The notes under the pieces were generated by a model. That model did no database searches, was not told the DNA's origin, and saw nothing but the letters and a program-made list of their open reading frames with translations. From the NCBI GenBank assembly GCA_030038095.1, contig JASHPK010000060.1, forward strand, positions 1 through 64,000: a stretch of DNA of 64,000 nt. Direction: 5' to 3'. Of the stretch, positions 27,889-38,438 are shown one piece after another (position 1 is the first letter of the stretch; every line of letters starts with the position of its first letter). The DNA comes from Thermoplasmata archaeon (GTDB lineage: Archaea; Thermoplasmatota; Thermoplasmata; Lutacidiplasmatales; UBA184). The translations under genes and the position numbers were made by a program.

Positions 27889-29454
27889 GTGGGAGAGGGG
27901 GCCCGTTCGGAGGTCCGGAACGGGTTCACGAGCGTCACCCGGGGAACGCTCATCCTCATCGTTTCGACATTGTGCTTGGTCGGCCTGAACTTCGTCTCGC
28001 GGGTCATCCTCGTCCGGACCATCTCGCTGAACGATTGGAGCGCGTTCTCGATCGGCCTCACCCTCACGGGGATCCTGATCGCGTTCGGCGTCCTGGGCCT
28101 ACCGAACGCGGTCGCCCGTACCCTCCCCTACGTCTCGACCGATGCGGAGCGGCGCTCGAACGTCCGCGGCGTCCTCATCGTCGGCAGCCTCGCGGGGGCC
28201 GTCTCGGGGACCGCCCTCTGGCTCGCGGCCCCCTACCTCGGCCCGCTCATCGGACCTCCGGGGACGGTCCTCGCGCTCGAGTTCTTCGCGGTAGGCCTCG
28301 CGACCTCGATCGTCGCGACGATCGTCGCGTCGATCTTCCAGGGATACGAGGACGTCACCCCGAATGCGCTCTTCCTCCAGATCGTCAATCCGGGCCTCCT
28401 CGTCGTCTTCCTCGCTGCGGTGCTGCTCCTGCCTCCGCACACGCTCACCTTCCTGGACGCGCTCGCGAGCTACGCGGCGAGCAGCGTCCTCACGCTCACG
28501 CTCTCGATCCTCTATCTCGTTCGGAGGCTCCCCCGGAAGCTCCCGAAGGGACCGAGGGCCCCGGGCGCCTTCGACCGGCTCCTGACCTTCGCGATGCCCT
28601 TGTTCGTCGTCGGCGTGATGAGCAGCATCACGGGCGGGGGGGACACCCTCGTCCTCGGGGCCTACCACCCGGCGGAGGTCGGGACGTACACCGCGACCCT
28701 CACCCTCGCCCGGCTCATCCAGATCGGGGTCTCGGCCGCCTCGTACATCTTCCTGCCGGTCGCGGCCCGGTTCCTGCGCAACGACGACCGCCCCTCGATC
28801 GCCCTCACGTACACGACCGTCACGAAGTGGATGATCCTGTTCTCCCTCCCGCTTTTCCTCCTGTTCTTCTTCCTCCCGTCCGAGTCGCTCGACTTCGTGT
28901 ACACCGCGAAGTACGACACGGTGATCGTTCCGCTTCAGATCACGGTGGTCGGGGCCTTCGCGACCACCCTCCTGGGCCCCGGCCCCACGACCCAAGTGGC
29001 CTACGGGGACACCCGGCTCCTGGCGTACAACGCGGTCGTCTCCGCCCTCGTCGACGTCGGACTCGCCTTCGCCTTGGTGCCCTCCGAAGGGTACGTCGGC
29101 GCCGCCACCGCTTGGGCGGTCGCGGGCACCCTCTACACCGCGCTTTCGGTCCTCGAGCTCGCCGTGCGCAAGGGCCTCCATCCGTTCCGCCACCACTTCG
29201 TGATCCCCCTCTTGGCGACCGCGGTCCCGGTCGCCGTCGTGTTCGCGACTCTGCGGCCCTCGGTGCAGCTCTGGCTGCTCCCGCCGATCGGGCTCGCCGT
29301 CGCGGGGCTGTTCATTGGCCTCGTCTTCCTCACCCGCAGTATCGATGCCGGTGACCGGCTGCTGCTCGAGACCGTGGAGGGGATCTTGGGTCGACCGCTC
29401 CCTCTCGTCCGTCGGCTCGGGCGGGTGGGCCGCCGCTCTAGGCCCCCAGGATGA
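27889..29454 (+). CDS. Polysaccharide/oligosaccharide flippase (Wzx/MATE-like)
   Basis: Multi-TM 521 aa; FVSRVILVRTISLNDWSAFSIGLTLTGILIAFGVLGLPNAVARTLPY; GTG start. Confidence 0.82.
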   Translation: MGEGARSEVRNGFTSVTRGTLILIVSTLCLVGLNFVSRVILVRTISLNDWSAFSIGLTLTGILIAFGVLGLPNAVARTLPYVSTDAERRSNVRGVLIVGSLAGAVSGTALWLAAPYLGPLIGPPGTVLALEFFAVGLATSIVATIVASIFQGYEDVTPNALFLQIVNPGLLVVFLAAVLLLPPHTLTFLDALASYAASSVLTLTLSILYLVRRLPRKLPKGPRAPGAFDRLLTFAMPLFVVGVMSSITGGGDTLVLGAYHPAEVGTYTATLTLARLIQIGVSAASYIFLPVAARFLRNDDRPSIALTYTTVTKWMILFSLPLFLLFFFLPSESLDFVYTAKYDTVIVPLQITVVGAFATTLLGPGPTTQVAYGDTRLLAYNAVVSALVDVGLAFALVPSEGYVGAATAWAVAGTLYTALSVLELAVRKGLHPFRHHFVIPLLATAVPVAVVFATLRPSVQLWLLPPIGLAVAGLFIGLVFLTRSIDAGDRLLLETVEGILGRPLPLVRRLGRVGRRSRPPG

Positions 29455-29580
29455 CGGGCGGACCCTGTGTCGTCCTTCGGCCCACCGGGCCGCGCTTCGG
29501 GCGCGGAAGTCGGTCCCCTCTCCGAGGAGGAGCGCGGGCGGCGGCCCTCCCGAGAGTCAGGTTTACATAGGGCGCCATTC

Positions 29581-30219
29581 ATGTTAAGCGACGGGCCTCC
29601 CGGCCCCGAGTCCATGATCGAGCGACGCAGAGGGTATTCCGTCGTCCCCGCCGTGGTCGGAGCGGGACTGCTCTCCCTCCTTCTCGCCGCAGCCCTTCTG
29701 CCCAACTCGGGCGTGGTCGCGGCCTCATCGAACTGCGGCCAGTACAACACCTGCCCGGCCTCGAGCCCGGCGTTCCCCTGGTGGATCGTCGCGGTGGTCG
29801 TCCTGATCGTGGCCGCTGCCCTGATCGCCGCGCTCCTGCTCATGCGTCGCCGGCGTCCCCCGGGCGGGGCCGGCCCGGTGCAGGCCTGGCAGGAGGCACC
29901 GCCCGTGCCTCCGCCCGGTGCCACCCCGCCCCCGGGAGCGACCGCCCCCGCCGGGGCAGGTCCGGCCGCGGCCTATATCGAGACCCCGGAGGACGTCGGT
30001 CATGCCCCGCCGGACGCAACGGCGGCCGCTGCGGGTGCGGCGGCGGCGGGCGCGGCCGGAGGCGCCGCGGGGGCCCCGGCGGCCGAGGGAGAACCGGACA
30101 TCGATTCGCTGATGGCCGAACTCGACAAGATCAGCGGCGAGATCCTGAAGCGGGCGCCGAAGAAGGGCCCGGACGAGGAAGCCACCGAGGGTTCCGGGGA
30201 ATCGGGCGGCTCTCAGTAG
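29581..30219 (+). CDS. Membrane-anchored protein with Pro/Ala/Gly-rich region
   Basis: Two hydrophobic segments (VVPAVVGAGLLSLLLAAALL; WWIVAVVVLIVAAALIAALLLMRRRR), long A/P/G low-complexity stretch, acidic C-terminus; start could be 29614. Confidence 0.6.
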   Translation: MLSDGPPGPESMIERRRGYSVVPAVVGAGLLSLLLAAALLPNSGVVAASSNCGQYNTCPASSPAFPWWIVAVVVLIVAAALIAALLLMRRRRPPGGAGPVQAWQEAPPVPPPGATPPPGATAPAGAGPAAAYIETPEDVGHAPPDATAAAAGAAAAGAAGGAAGAPAAEGEPDIDSLMAELDKISGEILKRAPKKGPDEEATEGSGESGGSQ

Positions 30220-30273
30220 CCGCTCGGTACGCCGGTCGCGCCGCTTAAGAAGGCTCGTCGAGCTTTCCGGTCG

Positions 30274-30531
30274 ATGAGCTCTCCGTCGACCCCGAACCCG
30301 CCTGACCCCCTCCTCGACGACCTCCGCCGGGCCGTCGAGCGGGCCCCCCGTCGCCCGCGGGAGATCGAGGTCGGCATCGCCCTCTCGATCGCGCTCGGCC
30401 GCGAGCGTCCGCAGGTCTCCTGCGGGGGGTGTCAGAACCCCCTCGAGTTCGACGGGATCCCCGCCCGGACCAACGCGAGCCTCCGCGAGCCGTTCCGCCT
30501 CGTCTTCGACGCACCTCCGGAAGGATCGTAG
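30274..30531 (+). CDS. Hypothetical small protein (85 aa) with CxxC
   Basis: Short ORF with VSCGGCQNPLEF motif. Confidence 0.5.
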   Translation: MSSPSTPNPPDPLLDDLRRAVERAPRRPREIEVGIALSIALGRERPQVSCGGCQNPLEFDGIPARTNASLREPFRLVFDAPPEGS

Positions 30532-30564
30532 GCCCCGCTAGGGGGCCCGGGGGGTTCGGAGGGC

Positions 30565-31263
30565 GTGTCGTTCTCGATCGTCGAGGCGATCGTCAACGCG
30601 ATCACCACGGTGCTCACGACGGTCGGCCTGCCCGGCCTGTTCGCCCTGATGGTGGTCGAGAGTTTCGGGTTCCCGTTCGTCCCGAGCGAGGTCGTTCTGC
30701 CGTTCTCCGGATTCCTGGTCGTCGAGGGGGTCTTCCCGTTCTGGGGGGCGCTCGGGGCGGCGCTCCTCGGCGATCTCTGCGGCGCCCTGCTCGGATACGC
30801 GATCGGGCGCGGGTGGCGCCACCGTCTCTCGGGCCTCGGCATCGGGCATTTCCGGATCGATGCCCAGCATCTCGATCGGATGGACCGCTTCTTCGCGCGA
30901 CGGGGGGAAGCCGCCGTGGTGGCGGCTCGAATGGTGCCGGTCCTCCGGGGATACATCAGCTACCCGGCGGGGACCGCGCGCATGCACCCGGCGCGGTTTG
31001 TGGCCTTCACCCTGGTCGGCTCGACCCCGTTCGCCCTCGGGTTCATCTACGCCGGCATGGTGCTGCGCTCGGACTGGAACGTGATCTCGCAGTGGTTCCA
31101 GGTCCTCGACATCGCGTTCATCGGGGTGGTCGTCGCGATCCTCCTGTACCTCGTGCTCTGCGCGATCGGCGTCCTCGAGACGTTCACGCTCCACCGGCCC
31201 CGGCCGAAGCCGGCATCCTCCGAAGGACCGGCGACGGAACCGCCCGGTCAAAGCCCCCCTTAA
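30565..31263 (+). CDS. DedA/VTT-family membrane protein
   Basis: ESFGFPFVPSEVVLPFSGFLV, GDLCGALLGYAIGR, RMVPVLRGYISYPAGTARM. Confidence 0.88.
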   Translation: MSFSIVEAIVNAITTVLTTVGLPGLFALMVVESFGFPFVPSEVVLPFSGFLVVEGVFPFWGALGAALLGDLCGALLGYAIGRGWRHRLSGLGIGHFRIDAQHLDRMDRFFARRGEAAVVAARMVPVLRGYISYPAGTARMHPARFVAFTLVGSTPFALGFIYAGMVLRSDWNVISQWFQVLDIAFIGVVVAILLYLVLCAIGVLETFTLHRPRPKPASSEGPATEPPGQSPP

Positions 31264-32621
31264 ATTCGGTCGGATCCGACTCGGCCCCGGTCGGCGAAGT
31301 CGGGCCGGACCGTCTCCCCGTCCCGTCCTCCGACGAACTCCCCCTCCCGCACGATCGGCCGGCCGTCCCGATAGTGCTCCCGCGGAAAGATCGCCTCCCA
31401 GCCCTCGAACGCGGTGTAGCCGCACGGAGCGTGGAGGCGGGAGGCCGAGACCGCGGTCCGGGCCCTGAAATCGACCACGATCAGGTTCGCCCGATGCCCC
31501 GGGGCGATCCGGCCGAGCGGCTGGCCGAACCAGCGAGCGGGACGATCGCAGGCCGCGGCGAGGAGAACCGGGAGCGCGAGCTCGCCCGTCCGGACCCGGG
31601 CGAGGAGCAGCGGCAGCATCGTCTCGACCCCCGGCATCCCGCTCGGCGCCCGGGCGAACTCGTCGGATTTCGACTCGAGCGAGTGCGGTGCGTGATCGCT
31701 GGCGAGGATCGGCACCTCTCCACGACGGAACGCCTCCCACAGGGCGGCCCGCTCGGACTCGGTCCGCAGCGGCGGGTTGACCTTGAACCGGGGGTCGGCG
31801 CCGGCGACTTCGTGGGAGAGCAGGAGGTGGTGCGGGGTCGCCTCGAACGAGAGCCCGGCCGCCCGGAGCCGTCGCGCCGTCTCGGCGACCGTCACGTGCG
31901 CGAGGTGGAGCCGGAGCCCGAGCGGGCCCGGCAGGAGGATCTCGAGGGCCCCCAGCTCGGCCCCGACGGGGCGCGCGGCGTCCCACTCTCGAGCGTCCGC
32001 GGCGGGGGGCCGGGTCGGGAACGCGCGCGGGTCCTCGGCGTGCACGGAGACGGGCAGCCCGAGCTTCGAGAGCGTCGCGAGGAGGGCGGGCAGCTCTTCG
32101 GGGGCGGGAGGCGTTTCGACCCCGGTCGTCGGGCTGAGGTAGATCTTGAAGGCCCCCGCCGATCGGGCGAGGCCCGGGAGCGCCCGCGGATCGGCCGGGC
32201 TGGCGTAGAGGAGGACGTCCACCGCGGCCTGGCCGCGGACCCGAGCCGCCTTCTCCTTCAGGCGATCGACGTCCGACACCGCCGGTCGAGTGTTCGGCAT
32301 CTCCCCGACGAGCGTCACGCCCCCGTACGCGGCCTCCACGGTGCCGCTCGCGAGGCTCTCGACCCGCGGGTCCCCGCCCGGCTCTCGGAAATGGACGTGC
32401 AGATCGGTCGCCGCCGGGAGAATCACGGCGTCCCCGACGTCGTGGCGCGGCGCGCCCGCTCGGGTACGACCGATCGACTGGATCCGTCCGTCCGGCCCGA
32501 TCGCGATTTCGACCGGCTGGAGCTGACCGCGAACGTAGGCACGGCCGGCCAGGATCCATTCCGGGGGCTCGCGCGCCGATGAGCCTGTCTCCCCGCTCTT
32601 CCGCCGACCGGGCGGGACCAT
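31260..32621 (-). CDS. pyrC: Dihydroorotase
   Basis: LPAATDLHVHFREPG, EMPNTRPAV, FKIYLSPTTG, HVTVAETARRL, ILASDHAPHS. Confidence 0.93.
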   Translation of the reverse strand: MVPPGRRKSGETGSSAREPPEWILAGRAYVRGQLQPVEIAIGPDGRIQSIGRTRAGAPRHDVGDAVILPAATDLHVHFREPGGDPRVESLASGTVEAAYGGVTLVGEMPNTRPAVSDVDRLKEKAARVRGQAAVDVLLYASPADPRALPGLARSAGAFKIYLSPTTGVETPPAPEELPALLATLSKLGLPVSVHAEDPRAFPTRPPAADAREWDAARPVGAELGALEILLPGPLGLRLHLAHVTVAETARRLRAAGLSFEATPHHLLLSHEVAGADPRFKVNPPLRTESERAALWEAFRRGEVPILASDHAPHSLESKSDEFARAPSGMPGVETMLPLLLARVRTGELALPVLLAAACDRPARWFGQPLGRIAPGHRANLIVVDFRARTAVSASRLHAPCGYTAFEGWEAIFPREHYRDGRPIVREGEFVGGRDGETVRPDFADRGRVGSDRI

Positions 32622-32700
32622 CGCCGCCCGAGGCGCTCGGGCTTGTAAAGGACGTCCCTAGGGGCGGAGCCTATCTCCCCGCGGAGCCTCGCCGGGCTCT

Positions 32701-33759
32701 GTGGAGGCGATAGCGGAGTCGAGCCACTGGACGTACGCCTCAAGCGGAGTCGACCGCTCGGCGGTCTCGAAGGCGCTGGCGGCGCTCTTGGAGTCGACCC
32801 GGTATCGCCCGCCGGCCTCGCACGGGCGGCCGGTCGAGGCCCCGGGTCACTACGCCGGGATGATCCGGGTCGGGCGCGAGACGCTCGCGATCACGACCGA
32901 CACCGTCGGCACGAAGGTCCTCCTCGCCGAGCAGATGGACCGGTGGGAGGAGGTCGGGGAGGACATTGTCGGCGTCAACGTGAACGATCTCGCCTCGGTC
33001 GGAGCTCGCCCGATCGGCGTCGTCGACACGATCCTGTGCTCGAAGCCAGATCCGAGTCGATTCGGCGCGATCGGGCGAGGGCTCGGGCGAGGGCTTCGGG
33101 AGGCCGAATGCGCGCTCTTGGGCGGAGAGACGGCGGTCGTCCCCGACATCGTCCACGGGGTCGACCTCGGCGGGACCGCGATCGGGTACTTCCCGCGGGG
33201 CCGCCGGCCCATCACCGGCTCGCGGATCCGCCCGGGCGACGTGCTCCTCGGCGTCCCCTCGACCGGGCTCCACGCCAACGGCTTCACCCTGGTCCGTCGT
33301 CTGCTGACGGAGAGCTCCATCGACCTGGGTCGTCCTCGTCCCGGGGCCCGGTCCTCTGCGGGAGAGGAGCTCCTCGCTCCCACCCGCATCTACTCTCGAC
33401 TCGCGGACCGGATCGCCGACCGGCCCGAGGTCCACGGGCTCGCCCATCTCTCCGGGGGCGGCGTGCGGAACCTCGTTCGGCTCCACCCGCGGGTCGCATT
33501 CGTGCTCGATCGCTGGCCGGACGTCCCGCCCCTCTTCCGCTGGCTCCAAACGATGGGCTCAATCCCGAATTCGGAGATGTTCCAGACGTTCAACATGGGG
33601 ATCGGTTTCGTGATCGTCGCCGCGTCGCAACACCTCGCGGAGACCCGTCGGCGCCTCGATCGCGCGGGCGCCCCCGACGCGGTACTGATCGGGCGGGTCG
33701 AGCGCGGCGCGGGGGTCCGGCTGCCGGCGTTGGGACTCGAGTACGAGGGGTACTCCTGA
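32701..33759 (+). CDS. purM: Phosphoribosylformylglycinamidine cyclo-ligase
   Basis: TTDTVGTKVLLAEQM, DIVGVNVNDLASVGARPI, LLGGETAVVPD, STGLHANGFTLVR. Confidence 0.94.
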   Translation: MEAIAESSHWTYASSGVDRSAVSKALAALLESTRYRPPASHGRPVEAPGHYAGMIRVGRETLAITTDTVGTKVLLAEQMDRWEEVGEDIVGVNVNDLASVGARPIGVVDTILCSKPDPSRFGAIGRGLGRGLREAECALLGGETAVVPDIVHGVDLGGTAIGYFPRGRRPITGSRIRPGDVLLGVPSTGLHANGFTLVRRLLTESSIDLGRPRPGARSSAGEELLAPTRIYSRLADRIADRPEVHGLAHLSGGGVRNLVRLHPRVAFVLDRWPDVPPLFRWLQTMGSIPNSEMFQTFNMGIGFVIVAASQHLAETRRRLDRAGAPDAVLIGRVERGAGVRLPALGLEYEGYS

Positions 33760-33826
33760 CCCGCCCGGGCGCAGACGGAGTCCGGCCCGGCCAAACGGTT
33801 ATGGCGCTCGCGCCGCTCGGGCGCCT

Positions 33827-34774
33827 GTGGCGGCGGCGCGCGGGGGAAGAGCCGTCGCGGTCGCGCTTTCGATCTTCGCGGCGTTCTTGTGGGCGACCTA
33901 CTACATCTTCGTCCTGCGGGTGACCCCTGCGGCCTCGCCGTCGGCGATCCTCGTCTACCCCTTCGTCTTCGGCGGGATCGGGTACGTGATCTGGGCGCTC
34001 TCTCGGGGCGAAGCCCGCGCGTTCGCCGGCCTGTGGCGCGACCCGGCGTCGTACGGGCGCCTCGGAGTGCTCGTCGGCTTCCAGGTCGGAGTGCTCGCGG
34101 CGACCTACCTCACGGGTCCGGTAGATGCCGCCCTCCTCTCCCTGATCGGCGACGTCGTCGTCACCCCGATCGTCGTCGCGACGGTGTTCGCCGCCCATCG
34201 GGAACATATCGGTACCCCGCTATTCGCGGCGGGGCTGATCCTGAGCCTTGCGGGAGGCTCGCTCGCGATCGCGGGCGGCCAGCGGCTCGAGTCGGTGCCG
34301 CCGATCGGATGGCTCGTGGTGCCGTGCGTGCCGATTTTCGCGGCGTTCTTCTTCCTGCTGACCGCGCGCGCGAACGAGAAGGCCCCGGCCTCCTCGGTGG
34401 TCGCTCAGTCGATGGTCGCCGCCGCGATCGCCCTCGCCCTCGCGGCGCCGCTGTTCCCCGGCGGATGGGACGGGCTGTTCCGGGTCCCGCCGGTCGCATT
34501 GCTCCTCCTCGTCGTCTGCGGCGTCACGAACTTCTTCCTCGCCGACGCGATCTATTTCGAGGCGATCGCGCAGGTCGGGCTCGTCATTCCTCCGATGTTG
34601 ATGACCGGGATTCCGGTGTTCACGCTCATCCTCTCCGCGACGCTCCTCGGCATCCACCTCCCCCTCCTCGGAGTGGTGGGCATCCCGATCGCGGTCGTGG
34701 GGGCTCTCCTCGCGCTGAGGGGCGGGGCGCGACCCGTCACTCCGGGCGACGGGGCGCAGGCGCCGGGCGTTTAG
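33827..34774 (+). CDS. EamA/DMT-family transporter
   Basis: Ten-TM-type hydrophobic pattern; N-terminal FAAFLWATYYIFV. Confidence 0.75.
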   Translation: MAAARGGRAVAVALSIFAAFLWATYYIFVLRVTPAASPSAILVYPFVFGGIGYVIWALSRGEARAFAGLWRDPASYGRLGVLVGFQVGVLAATYLTGPVDAALLSLIGDVVVTPIVVATVFAAHREHIGTPLFAAGLILSLAGGSLAIAGGQRLESVPPIGWLVVPCVPIFAAFFFLLTARANEKAPASSVVAQSMVAAAIALALAAPLFPGGWDGLFRVPPVALLLLVVCGVTNFFLADAIYFEAIAQVGLVIPPMLMTGIPVFTLILSATLLGIHLPLLGVVGIPIAVVGALLALRGGARPVTPGDGAQAPGV

Positions 34775-34789
34775 CCCACCCGCCCCAAC

Positions 34790-37258
34790 TCACTGGAAGT
34801 CGGCGAGCTTACGCGTCGTGGTCCGCCGCTTCGCCGGCTTCGAGAGCTCGGCGACCGGCGTGTCCAGCGTCGCGGGCGGTCCGGCGTCCGGAGCCGGTCC
34901 CGGAGTCTCTTCGCCTCCGAGGCGCTGTTGGTGGCTGCCCCGGAGCAGCGCGGCCGCGTCCCAGTCGAACACCTCAGTCACCCGGGCCAGGGTCTGGGCG
35001 ACCCGGTCCGCATAGTACTCCCAGTCCGGCTCGCCCGTGAAGGGTCGGCCCTCGACCCACGGCTCGATCTCCTGGGGGGACTTGCGCGAGTTCGTGACGA
35101 TCCAGGCGACCTTCATGCCGGGGATCACGTCGTAGCCCTCCTCGCGCAGGCGCTTGTACACCCGGAGGAACGGGAGGCCATCGCGCGTGGACTCGTTGTA
35201 CTCGCTCTCCGCGCGGACCGTGCGCGCGATCACCAGCCGTTCCGGGGGAACCGCGTGCGAGCGCACGGCCTGCACGAGCTCCCGCGAGCGCCGGACGGCG
35301 CCGTCGGTGTCCCCCTTCAGGACGAGGTCGAACACCTCGAGCAAGCTGTCCGACTGGTAGTCGAACGCGTCCGTCCGGCGGGTCTCGTAGCCGCGGACGA
35401 TCACCTCCTCTCGGGGCCAGATCGTCCGGCCGACGTAGCGTTTCTTGGCCCCGTGGGAGAAGAACGACTCGTACACGGACTGGAACTCGAACGTGACGCC
35501 CTCGTGGGTGAACCGCTTCGCGATCGCTTCGCCGAACTCCCGGGAGCCGTCGAGGGTCGGCGTGGGGGACCGGACGAACACCGAGTCCGTGTCGGAGTAA
35601 ACGACCTCGTGCCCGTCCTCCTCGAGGTCGCGGATGATCGACGTGATCGCCTCGCGGGCGAAGGCGGTGATCGCCGCCCCGATCTCCTTGTTCGTGAACC
35701 GGTAGAAGCTCGAGGCCAGCACCCCGTAGAACGAGTTCATCAGCACCTTCACCGCGTTCTGGAGGCCGTCGTAGTACTCGCGCAGCTCGGGGGACGTGGC
35801 CGCGCGCTGCTCCGCCCGGAACCGGTCCCGGTCGGCGAGCAGCTGCTGGAGGATACCGGGGATGAGCCCCTTGCGCACGTTCGGGGCGAGGAATCTCGCG
35901 CCCGACGGCGCCACCGTCGTCCCCTCGGGACTCAGGGTCGTGAAGCAGAGGTTGCGTGAGATGATGATCGAGGGATACATCGACTTGAAGTCGAGGACCA
36001 CCACCCATCGGTAGATCCCCGGACGGATCGTGTGGACGTACCCGCCTTCGATCGGGTTCTCCCGACCGCCGAAATGGCTCGTCGGGACACCGACCTTCTC
36101 CTCGTCCGCGCGCGGGATGAGCAGGGCGTCGACGAACAGCGAGGTCCGGCCGTTCAGGCCCTCCTCGAGGGGGAGGTGCGCGACGGTCGCGAGGTCGGCC
36201 GCCTTCTCCAACGTGCGCAGCCGCTGGACGATGCGCAGCGCGAGCTCCGCGTCGTGCTCGCAGTACTCCATCACGCGCTCCCGGTCGCGGGCCCACTCTT
36301 GGTCGATGTTCCTTCGATCGACATCGAGCTTCGAGTCCCCGAGAAGCGTGCGGGCGACGAACTGCAGCGTCTCCTGCTTCGGGCGAAGCTCGCGTCGCGC
36401 GGACCACCAGGCGTCCGCGACGACCCGTCCCGAGATCTTCCAGAGCCGATCGCCCATCATCCGCGGGAAGGAGCGCTCGCGGCCGAGGGCGAGCCCCGCG
36501 AGGCCGAGCGCCTTCGCCCGTTCCTCGAGGAGGGGAAGGTCGTAGCCGCCGATGTTGTACCCCGTGATGACGTCGGGGTCGTCCTCGCTGACGACCCGGA
36601 CGAACTCCTCGACGATCTCCCGCTCGGTCGAGCGACTGATGCGGAAGGAGCGCCGGTCCTGGCCCCCTCCCTCGGCGACCCCGCAGATCGTGAAGATCGT
36701 CCGCTCGCGGATCGCGTTCTCGATGTCGAACGAGAGGACCCGCAGCGAGGGTCGGAACGCCGGAGCGGACCGGATGTCCCGGCCCTCGTCCCGGACGACG
36801 CGGACGACGTTCGGGATCGTGTAGCGCGTCCGCACGTCGTCCGGCTCGTCCTCGGCCTCGAAGGCGAGGTAGAGCCCCAGGTGCTTGTCGTACAGGAAGC
36901 GGTGCACGAACGGGATGTCGCACGCGAGGACGCTTCCCTCATCGCCCCGGCGACGGTACCGGTCCCGGTACTCCGGAACGAGGAATGGCCGGTGGAGGGT
37001 CACCCGGATCGCTTTGCGATCGGCCCCGGCGACCCACGTGGTGATGTCGTCGAAGGAGATGATCTCGGGGTCCGCTTTCAGCTGGGCTCGGACCTCGGGC
37101 GTGGGATCCGTCACCACAAAGTAGGGTCGGAAGCCGTAGTACCGGGCGACCATCGGGTCGCCGCCGCGCGTACGGCCGAAGAGCTCGAGCACGACCTCGT
37201 CGCCGACGGTCTCGTACGAGCCCTCGAGCAAAAACAGCTCGACCGTGCGCACGCTCAA
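34790..37258 (-). CDS. polB: Family B DNA polymerase
   Basis: FDIENAI exonuclease motif, DFKSMYPSIIISRNLC, LMNSFYGVLAS, VVYSDTDSVFVR. Confidence 0.96.
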   Translation of the reverse strand: MSVRTVELFLLEGSYETVGDEVVLELFGRTRGGDPMVARYYGFRPYFVVTDPTPEVRAQLKADPEIISFDDITTWVAGADRKAIRVTLHRPFLVPEYRDRYRRRGDEGSVLACDIPFVHRFLYDKHLGLYLAFEAEDEPDDVRTRYTIPNVVRVVRDEGRDIRSAPAFRPSLRVLSFDIENAIRERTIFTICGVAEGGGQDRRSFRISRSTEREIVEEFVRVVSEDDPDVITGYNIGGYDLPLLEERAKALGLAGLALGRERSFPRMMGDRLWKISGRVVADAWWSARRELRPKQETLQFVARTLLGDSKLDVDRRNIDQEWARDRERVMEYCEHDAELALRIVQRLRTLEKAADLATVAHLPLEEGLNGRTSLFVDALLIPRADEEKVGVPTSHFGGRENPIEGGYVHTIRPGIYRWVVVLDFKSMYPSIIISRNLCFTTLSPEGTTVAPSGARFLAPNVRKGLIPGILQQLLADRDRFRAEQRAATSPELREYYDGLQNAVKVLMNSFYGVLASSFYRFTNKEIGAAITAFAREAITSIIRDLEEDGHEVVYSDTDSVFVRSPTPTLDGSREFGEAIAKRFTHEGVTFEFQSVYESFFSHGAKKRYVGRTIWPREEVIVRGYETRRTDAFDYQSDSLLEVFDLVLKGDTDGAVRRSRELVQAVRSHAVPPERLVIARTVRAESEYNESTRDGLPFLRVYKRLREEGYDVIPGMKVAWIVTNSRKSPQEIEPWVEGRPFTGEPDWEYYADRVAQTLARVTEVFDWDAAALLRGSHQQRLGGEETPGPAPDAGPPATLDTPVAELSKPAKRRTTTRKLADFQ

Positions 37259-37284
37259 GCGAGCCCGACCCCCGTTATAGGGGT

Positions 37285-37899
37285 TTATCCCGCGATGAGC
37301 CAGCGCCCGAGGGCATCGACGTCATGCTCCCACCGTTCGGTGAGCCGGCGCGAACGGAGGGCCGCGGCGGGATGGATGAGCGGGAAGAGCCACCGGGGCC
37401 CGACGGTCCTCGGCACACCAGCGGCCTCGAGGACCGGTGGCGCGCGCGGATCAAGGGCCCGGAGCGCGGAGGCTCCGAGGGTCACGAGGCCGTTTGGTCG
37501 GAGGAGGGCGAGCTGCCGGTCGAGGAACGGCCGGCACGTGTGCGCGGCCGCTCGATCGAACCGGTTCGAAGGCGGCCGGCACTTGAGCAGGTTCAGCACT
37601 CCCCAATCCGACGGGGCGAGCCCGATTCGGGCGATCGCGGCGTCGAGTCGGCGTCCCGATCGGCCGACGAACGGGATCCCGGCCCGGTCCTCGGCGGCCC
37701 CCGGCGCCTCGCCGACGAACACGACCCGGGGCGAAAGCGTACCTCGGTAGACGACGGCGTGGGTCCGCCTCGAACCGAGGGGACAGCGACGGCAGGCGTG
37801 GATCTCCCGGGCGAGTCGATCCCACGCCGCGCGACGGCCGGATTCGGCCGAAGGAACGGGGTCCGTGGCCTCTCGGCGGATGCGGGGTACCTCGCGCAT
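37285..37899 (-). CDS. Family 4/5 Fe-S uracil-DNA glycosylase
   Basis: CRRCPLG, FVGEAPGAAEDRAGIPFVGRSG, LLKCRPPSNR, IHPAA; start approximate. Confidence 0.88.
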   Translation of the reverse strand: MREVPRIRREATDPVPSAESGRRAAWDRLAREIHACRRCPLGSRRTHAVVYRGTLSPRVVFVGEAPGAAEDRAGIPFVGRSGRRLDAAIARIGLAPSDWGVLNLLKCRPPSNRFDRAAAHTCRPFLDRQLALLRPNGLVTLGASALRALDPRAPPVLEAAGVPRTVGPRWLFPLIHPAAALRSRRLTERWEHDVDALGRWLIAG

Positions 37900-37966
37900 T
37901 CCACTCGTTCCCGGACCGCCCATTCTCCCGAGAAACCGCCCCCTCGAGGCGGACGCGGCACGGACC

Positions 37967-37974
37967 TTAAATAG
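37967..37974 (+). promoter_or_regulatory. TATA box-like element for the rps12-rps7-fusA operon
   Basis: ttaaatag about 30 nt upstream of the S12 ATG. Confidence 0.55.
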
Positions 37975-38003
37975 GGCCACCCTTCTGCTCGGCCCCTCCG
38001 CCG

Positions 38004-38438
38004 ATGTCACCCCCTTCCGGACTCCATACCGCCGGTCGGCTCGCCACGCTCCGCCAGCGGCGACGCTGGTCGGATCGCTACTACAAGCGACGGACCCTCC
38101 ATCTCAAGGAGCGTTCCGACCCGCTCGAAGGGGCCCCGCAGGCCCGAGGGATCGTGATCGAGAAGGTCGGCGTCGAAGCCAAGCAGCCGAACTCCGCGAT
38201 CCGCAAGTGCATCAAGGTCCAGCTCATCAAGAACGGCCGGCAGGTGACCGCGTTCGCCGTGGGCGACGGCGCCATCAACTTCATCGATGAGCACGACGAG
38301 GTGCTCGTCGAGGGGATCGGGGGCCGGATGGGCCGGTCGTACGGGGACATCCCCGGCGTCCGCTACAAGGTGATCCAGGTGAACGGTGTCTCGCTCGACG
38401 AGCTCGTGCGCGGGCGCAAGGAGAAGCCGGCCCGATGA
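38004..38438 (+). CDS. rps12: 30S ribosomal protein S12
   Basis: [36 protein letters not shown]. Confidence 0.97.
   Translation: MSPPSGLHTAGRLATLRQRRRWSDRYYKRRTLHLKERSDPLEGAPQARGIVIEKVGVEAKQPNSAIRKCIKVQLIKNGRQVTAFAVGDGAINFIDEHDEVLVEGIGGRMGRSYGDIPGVRYKVIQVNGVSLDELVRGRKEKPAR

Noticed and set aside
34790-34850. PIP box at the PolB C-terminus (TTTRKLADFQ)
   Set aside because: It lacks the Gln and paired aromatic pattern expected of a PCNA-interacting motif; too degenerate to claim.
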